Assembly (NCBI GenBank): GCA_029060585.1
Contig: JAIDTS010000541.1
Span: forward strand, 1 to 11,917
DNA length: 11,917 nucleotides
Origin: Muribaculaceae bacterium
GTDB taxonomy: Bacteria > Bacteroidota > Bacteroidia > Bacteroidales > Muribaculaceae
Reading direction: 5' to 3'
A program made the position numbers and the translations under genes. The notes below the pieces were generated by a model. That model made no database searches. It saw nothing but the letters and a program-made list of their open reading frames with translations, and was not told where the DNA came from. Shown one piece after another: positions 5,382 to 11,917 of this stretch (position 1 is the first letter of the stretch; every line of letters starts with the position of its first letter).

Positions 5382-6377
5382 TCACTCACTCACAAACTGA
5401 ATATCATCTGTCCTTGGATGGACGAACTCGAACTCGAGGGTGCGGGCGAGGCCTTCGTCGAGAGTATAAGGGGACTTGAAGCCGCTTGAGTGGGCTTTCT
5501 TTGCGTCAAATTCTGTAGTAGCGCAGAACTTCTTCACGCGGACTGATGACACTGTCAGTTTTTTGCCGGTAATCTTTGCCAGTAGGTCAAAGCAATAGCC
5601 TCCCATCATTCCGAGCCAATAGGGGAAGTGGGTAGCAGGAATATGTTTGTTGAGAACCTTGCTGACATGAGATACGAGTTGGTTCATGTTGTTATCAGGC
5701 TTGTCAATGTAGTTGAAGACATTGTAACCTTCGGTCACATTGTCGATCATGTACTTCACGAAAGCGACTATGTTGCCCACATAAGCCATCGACTTCTTGT
5801 TCTCCCCCTTGCCGACCATCAGGAATTTTCCTGAGGAAATTTGCTTTAGAAGATTGTATACGTTTCCACGGTTGCGCTCACCGAATATCACGGTCGGGCG
5901 TATGATGTCTATGTTCCAGTCGGGATGGCTTTCATACCATTTCTGGAGTACCTGCTCCGCCTGCCACTTGGATTTTCCGTAATGGTTGAATGGATCTGCA
6001 GGATGATTCTCATCTGGATTCTTCTTATTGAGGCCATATACCGCCACAGAAGAGAAGAAGATGATACGCTTGATTCTATTCTTCTCCATAGCCCGAAGTG
6101 TCACCTCCATACCTCCTACGTTTGTGTCGTAATAGAGAGAAATGGGAGACACATCGTCCCTATGTTGTGCAGCAAGAAGAATAACGATATCCGCTCCGGC
6201 AAGTTCGCGGTCCATCTGTTCCTGCTCACGTACATCTCCGATGGTGGTAATGTCATTGAAGAAGTGCGAGGGGAGAAGATCTATATTCTTACAATCATAC
6301 GTTGCAGGTTCCTGACGCAGGAGGTCAATAAGGCGAGTGCCAACGAAACCGCTGGCACCAATCATTGCTATTTTCAT
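5382..6377 (-). CDS. NAD-dependent epimerase/dehydratase
   Basis: A 331-residue extended short-chain dehydrogenase/reductase that probably acts on a nucleotide-activated sugar in the polysaccharide pathway. The Rossmann loop GASGFVG is at residues 7-13. SSVAVYG is at 109-115 with the catalytic Ser region, and HYGKSKW at 132-138 gives the YxxxK pair (Y133, K137). RPTVIFGERNRG follows in the substrate-binding part. The exact reaction cannot be assigned; it lacks the features expected of RmlB. It starts 12 bases after the upstream glycosyltransferase stop, so the two are likely cotranscribed. Its last 38 coding bases before 5416 are duplicated at 3538-3575, so its 3' end lies at a recombination junction. 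Confidence 0.85.
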   Translation of the reverse strand: MKIAMIGASGFVGTRLIDLLRQEPATYDCKNIDLLPSHFFNDITTIGDVREQEQMDRELAGADIVILLAAQHRDDVSPISLYYDTNVGGMEVTLRAMEKNRIKRIIFFSSVAVYGLNKKNPDENHPADPFNHYGKSKWQAEQVLQKWYESHPDWNIDIIRPTVIFGERNRGNVYNLLKQISSGKFLMVGKGENKKSMAYVGNIVAFVKYMIDNVTEGYNVFNYIDKPDNNMNQLVSHVSKVLNKHIPATHFPYWLGMMGGYCFDLLAKITGKKLTVSSVRVKKFCATTEFDAKKAHSSGFKSPYTLDEGLARTLEFEFVHPRTDDIQFVSE

Positions 6378-6389
6378 AAAGAGATTGTG

Positions 6390-7193
6390 TTATTTCTTAT
6401 TTTTAGAAGCCAGTCTTTTTTTGTAATCCGACTTCTGTTTGATTTTCTTATAGAAATAGTAAAGCATGAATTTGCCGAAGAGCATTGACCAAGAAACAAA
6501 AGGTGACTTTTTGAGGAATGTATGATAGACTTCATAGTTGAATTTCAGCATCTCTTTTTTATTGGACGAGATACTGTTGGCTCTATCTCGGTATAATGCC
6601 ATAGGTTGCTGGAATCCCTTTGCGATTCCTCCGCTTTGGATTATTTCGATCCAAAGGCACCAGTCCTGACGTTTTCGCATAGACGGCATATAGTGTTTTC
6701 CCAGTTTCTCAGCATCATAGATGGCTGTCAGGCATCCAATGCCATTGTCTCGAAGAATCTTTGAATTTGTAAGTTCTTTAAGGCACTCCACATATCCTAT
6801 GATTTTCCCATCTTCATCGCAAACGTCATATGATGAATATGAAAGACTGCAATCATTGTCCTGCATAAATTGCAATTGTTTTTCAAGTTTGTCAGAATAC
6901 CACCTGTCATCGGAGTCACAGAATGCGATAAATCGGCCTTTAGCTGCCTTGATGGAATTATTGCGTGCTACGCCTGCGCCTGAGTTTTTATCAAGTACCA
7001 GAAGTTTGATTCTCGGGTCGTTATCGGCGTAAGATTGAATTATTTCCCTGGAATTATCAGGAGAACAGTCATCGGTAATCAAGAGCTCCCAGTTAGTATA
7101 GGTCTGGGCTTGGATGGATTCTATTGTTTCGCCGATGAATTTTGCGCTTTTGAAGGAGGGAGTAATTATTGAGACGAGTCCGAAGTCATGCAT
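6390..7193 (-). CDS. family 2 glycosyltransferase
   Basis: A 267-residue GT-A fold glycosyltransferase of family GT2, presumably adding a sugar to the lipid-linked repeat unit at the cytoplasmic face of the membrane. VSIITPSFKSAKFI is at residues 7-20, ELLITDDCSPDNS at 36-48, and SGAGVARNNSIKAAKG at 71-86. FCDSDDRW at 91-98 contains the DxD motif (D93, D95) for metal-nucleotide binding. KRQDWCLWIEI, near two thirds of the length, resembles the acceptor-side ED/QDW motif. The C-terminus is Lys-rich. It begins 27 bases downstream of the HEPN-like gene with no visible promoter, so it may now depend on read-through from the cassette. Confidence 0.9.
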   Translation of the reverse strand: MHDFGLVSIITPSFKSAKFIGETIESIQAQTYTNWELLITDDCSPDNSREIIQSYADNDPRIKLLVLDKNSGAGVARNNSIKAAKGRFIAFCDSDDRWYSDKLEKQLQFMQDNDCSLSYSSYDVCDEDGKIIGYVECLKELTNSKILRDNGIGCLTAIYDAEKLGKHYMPSMRKRQDWCLWIEIIQSGGIAKGFQQPMALYRDRANSISSNKKEMLKFNYEVYHTFLKKSPFVSWSMLFGKFMLYYFYKKIKQKSDYKKRLASKNKK

Positions 7194-7220
7194 ATACTTA
7201 AAAGTCTTATACGATGTAAA

Positions 7221-8264
7221 TTAATTGTAAGTGGATAGCACAGTGAATACCACTTTTTCGAAGGTTTGGATTGTTTGCGCTAATTCTGCGGTGTGATGAT
7301 GAAGTTTACGATATGAATGAGTCATTTGATTACGGAAGGAATAGAGAAGTTTAGGTAAAGGATAATCATTCCCATCGTTATCCTTATAATCATAATCTAT
7401 TTCATCAAATAGATTTTTAACTGCAAGTTCAAAATCCCTTTTAATTGGATCCCGAACATTGCTACGCTCGATTATAAATCTGATTCTGTTTTTCTCAGAT
7501 TCAAGATTTCTGATGTCGGTAATAAAATCGTTATTGGATATTAAATCATTGTTGTATTTGTTGATAAGCGCTTCGATTTCTTTGCTGGAAGAAGTTTGCA
7601 TCAAGTATTCGAAAAATTGATATAGAATCACAAACCTATGTGTTAAATTTGATATATTGGGTACAATCTCTGAAATCTCTGCGATTTCAGGGTGCTGGTA
7701 CAATGCGGCTTTATGGAACGAAAGAGATATGCGATGATTTGATAAAAAAAAATCTGGTTTGTATTCTTTTGGTCCAATTATGGTATTTTTGTCTTTAAAG
7801 AAACTATAGCCATAAGGTCTCAGTTCGTGCATTATGTCTCCTATCCCCTTAATGTCTGACCTTACAGTTCCATTCCCCACATTGAGAATACAGACACAAA
7901 GATTATCCTCAAAATTTTCGGAAAAATTATATTCATCTGTGATTTCAGGAATTCTCTCAAGTAAAACCTTGAAGGCGATGAACAAATACGAATATAGATG
8001 TCTGTATTCTGATAAATCTTCAGAGGAATCCAAAAGGGTACAAGGAAATATATAACCGCACCTACCGTTGCTGCCTTTGAGTTCGATAATATCCATTTCT
8101 CTGCTCAAGAAAGGATTAATACATAGATCAACTGTAAAATCATTGTATATGATTGGATTCCAGATATTCTCTACGGAAGGTTTGTATTCGAAATCCTCGG
8201 TAAATCCATTCTCATCTGTATAGTAAAATTTCTTGGATTTAGTGTCGAAATTTACATTTTTCAT
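7221..8264 (-). CDS. HEPN-like protein with RX4H motif
   Basis: A 347-residue protein of no named family that I can recognise. The N-terminal two thirds is a mixed alpha/beta region of unknown fold. From about residue 210 it becomes helical (RFVILYQFFEYLM), and near the C-terminus LYSFRNQMTHSYRKLHHH contains R311-N312-Q-M-T-H316. The RX4-6H signature, often with a polar residue after Arg, is the catalytic motif of HEPN ribonucleases, and placement in the last helices fits such domains. The architecture (large N-terminal region plus C-terminal HEPN) recalls abortive-infection proteins such as ApeA, but only loosely. Its ATG overlaps the upstream gene's TGA by 4 bp (ATGA), implying translational coupling and probably a functional complex. 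Seen: motif and overlap. Inferred: RNase activity and a defence role. Confidence 0.65.
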   Translation of the reverse strand: MKNVNFDTKSKKFYYTDENGFTEDFEYKPSVENIWNPIIYNDFTVDLCINPFLSREMDIIELKGSNGRCGYIFPCTLLDSSEDLSEYRHLYSYLFIAFKVLLERIPEITDEYNFSENFEDNLCVCILNVGNGTVRSDIKGIGDIMHELRPYGYSFFKDKNTIIGPKEYKPDFFLSNHRISLSFHKAALYQHPEIAEISEIVPNISNLTHRFVILYQFFEYLMQTSSSKEIEALINKYNNDLISNNDFITDIRNLESEKNRIRFIIERSNVRDPIKRDFELAVKNLFDEIDYDYKDNDGNDYPLPKLLYSFRNQMTHSYRKLHHHTAELAQTIQTFEKVVFTVLSTYN

Positions 8265-9457
8265 AGGAACTCACGTTCATACTGCCTCCAAGCTGATTTT
8301 GATGCCTGCAATAGATTAATTGAGTCATCCTCGGAAGAAAATAATGATTTGAAAAAAGCATAGAAATAGAATCGTTGGTCATTGCCAATTTTCTTTGCCG
8401 TATGTCTGAGTTTTTCGAGGCTCTTTATCATCTCAATAAGACCATCGGCAATTGTTGACTTATCTATACGATCTGCAATCGCCTTAATTGAGTCAAAATT
8501 TGATAAGTCACCACGAGATTTTAGTTTGGCTACTGCATTGCCGAATCCTGTTAATGCTTGAGACTTACTAAATATGCGATTTACCGAAGATCCAAAGGGT
8601 ACAAACTTTTTCCTTTTATCTTCCAGGGTTTCATCTTCATCTGAATAAATCTCATCTTGCAGGATATTAATAAATTCATAGCCTCCTTTTTTGTCTAATT
8701 CTCTGATGAGATAGGTATAGTTTGTAATAAACTCAGCAAACAAATCCTTTTTGCCTATCGTCATATCTGTTAGTCTTTCAAGTTGCTTGACATTCTCTAG
8801 CAAATCCTGTCGATCTAATAGAAGATAGTCTTCCATTACATAAGAAGTGAAACCTTCAATGGCATCTCGGAAAGAATACACGCCGATCCTATCTTCTTTC
8901 GTAGTATCTAAATCAGTTATAAAACGAATATCTTCCGTCTGAGGAGAATCTAATAAATCAGAATAGATGATTTCAATCTGGTGCCTTACAGACATCCTCG
9001 TTTGTCCAGTGTTCAAGGTCAACATTCTGTATAGAAGCGAAGAACGATTGATCTCGGTATAAAGCTCGACTCTGATTCTATTATCTTTGAATTCGTTAAA
9101 TCTATTATCGAAGAGAGCACTGGATTCTGCAAGGACTAAATCTCTGATAGTATAACTACGCTGTAGGCCATCCAAGATTAAAATCGTATTATCTGTAGAC
9201 TGGAGTTGTGCAGCGATATCTTGGCTCTCATCAATTCTACCTTCTAGAGCAAGGACAATTGGAGGCATAAGGCACCCCAATATCAAATCATCTTTAAGCA
9301 ATCCATAAACAGATGATGAACTTTTGACTCTTTTACGTTGGTAACGATTGTCTTTGAGCCTGTTTTTAACAAGGTCATAGTACTCTTCAATCGTCATTTC
9401 AAAGAGATAGTTATCGGAATTTAATCTTCCGTCGTGAGTTTTTATATAGTTTCGCAT
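8261..9457 (-). CDS. DGLQR-motif, ParB/DUF262-like protein
   Basis: A 398-residue protein whose first ~165 residues look like the ParB/sulfiredoxin-like domain of DUF262 (GmrS) and DGQHR/DndB-type proteins. NRYQRKRV is at 37-44 and GCLMPPIVLALEG at 61-73. TILILDGLQRSYTI at 91-104 corresponds to the conserved DGQQR/DGQHR motif (D96, R100). NTGQTRMSVRHQIE at 149-162 resembles the later Asn-Gly segment of these families. The remaining ~230 residues look helical, and no DUF1524 HNH motif is seen, so the nuclease half of classical GmrSD enzymes is absent. GmrS-type domains bind or hydrolyse nucleotides and sense DNA; here that is inference. The HEPN-like gene downstream may provide the effector. 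No consensus promoter is visible upstream, where a hairpin sits at 9507-9528. Confidence 0.65.
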   Translation of the reverse strand: MRNYIKTHDGRLNSDNYLFEMTIEEYYDLVKNRLKDNRYQRKRVKSSSSVYGLLKDDLILGCLMPPIVLALEGRIDESQDIAAQLQSTDNTILILDGLQRSYTIRDLVLAESSALFDNRFNEFKDNRIRVELYTEINRSSLLYRMLTLNTGQTRMSVRHQIEIIYSDLLDSPQTEDIRFITDLDTTKEDRIGVYSFRDAIEGFTSYVMEDYLLLDRQDLLENVKQLERLTDMTIGKKDLFAEFITNYTYLIRELDKKGGYEFINILQDEIYSDEDETLEDKRKKFVPFGSSVNRIFSKSQALTGFGNAVAKLKSRGDLSNFDSIKAIADRIDKSTIADGLIEMIKSLEKLRHTAKKIGNDQRFYFYAFFKSLFSSEDDSINLLQASKSAWRQYEREFL

Positions 9458-9506
9458 AATATTAGGTATCTGTTCATTGGCGTTTTGCCTGGGGTCGAAA
9501 ATTATC

Positions 9507-9528
9507 GGAAACCAAAGGATTTGGTTCC
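9507..9528. promoter_or_regulatory. stem-loop upstream of DGLQR gene
   Basis: GGAAACCAAA (9507-9516) pairs with TTTGGTTCC (9520-9528) apart from one bulged A, around a GGA loop. It is 50-72 bases upstream of the DGLQR start. It could be an operator, a leader hairpin or a plus-strand terminator (T/A-rich bases follow at 9529-9541). Confidence 0.45.
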
Positions 9529-9649
9529 TTTAAAAATTTTTAACTTACAAGTTTGATTGATTTTTTGCTTCTTCCGATTTTCCGCGTGATAGGAGGTTGC
9601 GAGGCGACCGGGACTAGCATAAGCAACCATTCTCACACGTAGGTATATT

Positions 9650-9757
9650 TCAGCCAATTGGATTGGTTAAAATTAGAGCGTCGCAGAGTGTGCGTCCTCG
9701 CCGTTCGGTGTCGAAGCGGCGGAGGATGTCTTCGAAATAGGCTTTTGATGTCTCCAT
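9650..9757 (-). pseudogene. short 35-residue frame, likely gene remnant
   Basis: This encodes METSKAYFEDILRRFDTERR-GRTLCDALILTNPIG. The first ~27 residues look like the amphipathic, charged N-terminus of a real protein, and the tail then becomes unlike it. A TACCTTTG -7-like box lies 25 bases upstream of the ATG. The simplest reading is the surviving promoter and 5' end of a gene whose remainder was lost. A genuine micropeptide cannot be excluded. The family is not recognised. Confidence 0.35.
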
Positions 9758-9782
9758 AACTGTTTTGTATTGGTTATGGGTG

Positions 9783-9790
9783 CAAAGGTA
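9783..9790 (-). promoter_or_regulatory. -7-like box TACCTTTG
   Basis: On the minus strand this reads TACCTTTG, matching the Bacteroidetes TAnnTTTG consensus, followed by CA. No TTTG is seen at the expected 19-21 base spacing upstream, so the promoter is incomplete or degraded. It precedes the 35-residue frame starting at 9757. Confidence 0.4.
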
Positions 9791-9822
9791 GCCAATCCCT
9801 TTCTAAATCTTCGCGTCTAAAT

Positions 9823-9883
9823 AATAACTTACCAAAGTCTCTGCACTCAAACTGAAGCAAGTAGTTGGTATTGCTAAGTTATT
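9823..9883. repeat. imperfect inverted repeat after propeller gene
   Basis: AATAACTTA (9823-9831) and TAAGTTATT (9875-9883) are exact reverse complements. CCAA (9832-9835) and TTGG (9865-9868) extend the pairing after a 6-base bulge. It could be a weak transcription end for the propeller gene or the remains of an element end. Confidence 0.4.
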
Positions 9884-9934
9884 CAAAAATCCTATGCTGT
9901 CGAACACGTGTTTTTGGGGACTATTAATATTTAC

Positions 9935-11200
9935 TTAATTAAGTTTCATGATATAAAGTCCTCGTTTCCCTGTTCTTGGAGAATCAAAACATACGTATTT
10001 ACCGTTGCCGATGACTCTTGGATGTAGATCACAGGCGATATGGCAATGGAAATCTTTTGTCTGGAATTTTTTGGGCGAATAAATACTTGCTATTAATTCT
10101 GATTTGTCATTGTCAATGTTTGCCCAGTATAGTTTAGACATCCGCCATTTATCTGGATATGTATCAGTGATAAATTCATTATCATTTACAAAACTTTGAT
10201 GGCCGTCAGAATTTAAATGATTCTGATCAATCATCTTTACATAATCTGATTTTTCGGGATTGAAGAGAGCATGGCAGTTCTTTCCATCTATATTACAGGA
10301 CAGCACAATCTCATTTCGATTATTCCATACATAATGCGATCCAGATTCCTGCGACGGAAGAACTATAAGTCTATCATCTTCTAATGAATAAACACACATC
10401 ACACTTCGTCTCTTCATATAGTTGCCTTCACGTGGGATACGCCGATATAAAAAAGCCAGATATTTACCATCAGGCGAAAACTCTGTATGAGTTACAAAAT
10501 GAAGGTACTCTTCTTCAATATTACCGGTAACATTTAATGCGAGAGTCCGAAGATCTAGAAGCAGTTTCCTTCCACCTGAGTTAAGATCGACTAAATATAA
10601 TCCAGTTTTTTCTGGGGCTGCTTCATCTATATATCCGTTATCCTTGTATGGATACCCATATCCTGGCATACATCTTTCCAATCTCTCATAACTGAAAGAA
10701 GATGCGACTTTTTTATCTTTGTTACAATATATCGAATCTATTGGGAAGTCGATAATCCTGATTTTGCCAGTATGTGTATTTACTATGGATGAGCATAATT
10801 TGCCATTGATACCAGTGTTGAAAATCACTTCAGAATTGTTCATCCACTGTAATCTGCATCCCTTATGGTAGTTCCAGGCATAGGATTCCCCAATTTTATG
10901 CCAGTCTTTAAGTTTTCCGTAATCAAAATCAAAATAGCCAACATCTAGAGGTTCCTCAGCCATAGGCATTCTTAAGTCAAAAGAATTGTGGTTAGCTAAT
11001 AATTTAGATTCATCTTCAGATAATGGAGAAATATCATGAAACCCAAAGAAATATCCTTCTGTATAAACATATTCTCCTATGAAGTCATCTTTTTTTCGAG
11101 GAAATAGATCAAATATACCTTGATATAAATTTCGAATTTTCTGTTTTATAGCAGGATTCTTCCTTACAGCATTATAGATTATTGATTCAAGCTTATTCAT
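9935..11200 (-). CDS. beta-propeller protein, oligogalacturonate-lyase-like
   Basis: A 421-residue protein whose repeats suggest a PD40/TolB-type beta-propeller. FSPDGKYLAFLYRR is at 241-254 and VIGNGKYVCFDSPRTGKRGLYIM at about 396-418 is the last blade; GLYLVDLNSGG at 200-210 is another blade edge. Conserved-looking His residues at VTHTEFSPDG (H238), SDGHQSF (H334) and DFHCHIACDLHPRV (H385, H387, H393) resemble the catalytic/metal His layout of oligogalacturonate lyase-like propellers. No signal peptide is visible, so it is probably cytoplasmic; the N-terminus is charged. Its start overlaps the upstream glycosyltransferase stop (TAATG), indicating coupling and a role in the same polysaccharide locus. 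Whether it is an enzyme acting on a glycan or a scaffold is unknown. Confidence 0.7.
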   Translation of the reverse strand: MNKLESIIYNAVRKNPAIKQKIRNLYQGIFDLFPRKKDDFIGEYVYTEGYFFGFHDISPLSEDESKLLANHNSFDLRMPMAEEPLDVGYFDFDYGKLKDWHKIGESYAWNYHKGCRLQWMNNSEVIFNTGINGKLCSSIVNTHTGKIRIIDFPIDSIYCNKDKKVASSFSYERLERCMPGYGYPYKDNGYIDEAAPEKTGLYLVDLNSGGRKLLLDLRTLALNVTGNIEEEYLHFVTHTEFSPDGKYLAFLYRRIPREGNYMKRRSVMCVYSLEDDRLIVLPSQESGSHYVWNNRNEIVLSCNIDGKNCHALFNPEKSDYVKMIDQNHLNSDGHQSFVNDNEFITDTYPDKWRMSKLYWANIDNDKSELIASIYSPKKFQTKDFHCHIACDLHPRVIGNGKYVCFDSPRTGKRGLYIMKLN

Positions 11201-11917
11201 TATTTCTTTTTATATACACCTAAAAGCATACCGTATAATGCTTTTGTAATACTACATTTGTCCTTGTATTCTTTATGTTTCTTAAAAGCAAATACAACAC
11301 TCAATAAGGTTGCTCCCAGTCGGCCTCCTTTCAATCGTCTTGTGTAATAGCCCCAATCTATGAAATAATCATAAGAAAATATGTTATTAGCCCATTGAGA
11401 TCCGTTGTATGAAATCTCTCCAAGTAAAAGTGGTACATAATGGCCAGAAAGTCCTTTCTTTAGGCAATCATGCAAAAAAATTTTTTCTTCCCCTCCCGCT
11501 TTAGAGACACCTGATCCAATCATTTCATCGAAGGTGATTCGATTAACAATTATGTCTTCTCGTTTAAATGCAATTTGCCAACTGCTAATTTTTAATGAAT
11601 TCTTATAGGTTAGTCTTTTCGGTTCATCCCAGAAAGTTTTCTTCATATAGTAGTTTTCTGGGATTTTAAATCTTGCTGCTATAAGCGAATCTTCAGGGTG
11701 ATTTTGGAAACCTGATATCAATTTCTCTACGTAGTCATTTTCCAAAAGTTCATCATCATCACAAATTAAACATATGTCGCCTTTGGCATATTTAATTGCC
11801 ATATTACGACTTTTAGACAACCCTCGTTCCTTTGTACTGATAAAGGTTGCATGACATTTTTCACCTCTATTATTTAGAAATGAAAATTCAGTTATCTCTT
11901 CTGTATCACATTGATTT
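11200..11917 (-). CDS. family 2 glycosyltransferase, 5' end outside window
   Basis: The reading frame is open to the window edge. The true start lies beyond 11917, and TTG 11820 is an internal codon. The visible part begins NQCDTEEITEFSFLNNRG and continues into TKERGLSKSRNMAIKYAKGD, then ICLICDDDELLENDYVEKLI. The run GLSKSRNMAI is the GT2 GxSxARN-type segment, and CDDDE supplies the DxD metal-binding motif. VSKAGGEEKIFLHDC, about midway, matches the acceptor-side G(G)EE/ED motif. It probably transfers a sugar to the polysaccharide repeat unit. The stop overlaps the propeller gene's ATG by one base. The upstream part of the operon is not visible. Confidence 0.88.
   Translation of the reverse strand, partial: NQCDTEEITEFSFLNNRGEKCHATFISTKERGLSKSRNMAIKYAKGDICLICDDDELLENDYVEKLISGFQNHPEDSLIAARFKIPENYYMKKTFWDEPKRLTYKNSLKISSWQIAFKREDIIVNRITFDEMIGSGVSKAGGEEKIFLHDCLKKGLSGHYVPLLLGEISYNGSQWANNIFSYDYFIDWGYYTRRLKGGRLGATLLSVVFAFKKHKEYKDKCSITKALYGMLLGVYKKK

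Larger units (their letters stand above)
9458..9934. other. decayed spacer upstream of the cassette
   Basis: 477 bases with no full-length gene, separating the propeller gene from the DGLQR gene. It holds a hairpin at 9507-9528, a 42-codon minus-strand open frame (9502-9630), a short 35-residue frame with a -7-like box (9650-9757, 9783-9790), and an imperfect long inverted repeat (9823-9831 with 9875-9883). It looks like a joint between the polysaccharide genes and the cassette. Confidence 0.6.

Noticed and set aside
5382..6377. Assignment of the epimerase as RfbB (dTDP-glucose 4,6-dehydratase)
   Set aside because: Length and internal motifs do not fit RmlB; only the general SDR GxxGxxG and YxxxK features are shared.
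5925..6488. 187-codon plus-strand frame over the epimerase and glycosyltransferase
   Set aside because: It is antisense to two genes with clear catalytic motifs and has no recognisable domain.
9591..9640. tRNA-like GC-rich patch in the cassette spacer
   Set aside because: No acceptor stem, T-loop consensus or anticodon arm could be assembled on either strand.

Overview
The window looks like an accessory, surface-polysaccharide region of a gut-type Bacteroidales genome (Bacteroides, Prevotella or Muribaculaceae-like). The evidence is the Bacteroidetes promoter form TTTG-N20-TAnnTTTG found twice, start codons without a Shine-Dalgarno context, a DUF4143 ATPase, and Bacteroidales-style intergenic repeats (AGTCTTY heptads and a GGACTTGCTTCGC hairpin repeat). 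The genus cannot be fixed from the window alone.

Left part (1-3161) is a patchwork. A hairpin-rich non-coding stretch (1-430) precedes a minus-strand remnant of a GDP-L-fucose synthase gene. The remnant has lost its N-terminal part and carries an internal deletion. Abutting the break is a plus-strand ATP-binding protein with a C-terminal DUF4143 region (start 915), with its own promoter and a nearly perfect 39-bp palindrome just before the start codon. A repeat-rich spacer follows, then a HigB-HigA toxin-antitoxin pair whose promoter carries an 18-bp palindrome.

Right part (3263-11917) is a run of minus-strand genes. In transcription order they are: a family 2 glycosyltransferase cut by the window edge, a beta-propeller protein, a 477-bp decayed spacer, a two-gene cassette (DGLQR/ParB-like protein plus HEPN-like protein with an RX4H motif), a second family 2 glycosyltransferase, an NAD-dependent epimerase/dehydratase, rfbA, rfbC, and a 77-residue acidic protein. 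The glycosyltransferases, epimerase and dTDP-sugar genes belong to a capsule, O-antigen or exopolysaccharide locus. rfbB and rfbD are not in the window.

The most interesting element is the AT-rich cassette at 7221-9457. Its two genes overlap by 4 bp. One has a DGLQR motif of the kind seen in the ParB/sulfiredoxin-like N-terminal domain of DUF262/GmrS and DGQHR/DndB proteins, but no HNH nuclease half is visible. The other has a C-terminal RNQMTH signature like the active site of HEPN ribonucleases. It sits inside the polysaccharide gene run and reads as a candidate two-component defence or abortive-infection system. There are also signs of locus shuffling: a 72-bp duplicate of the epimerase 3' end lies after rfbC, and two diverged copies of a ~146-bp repeat lie beside the breakpoints.
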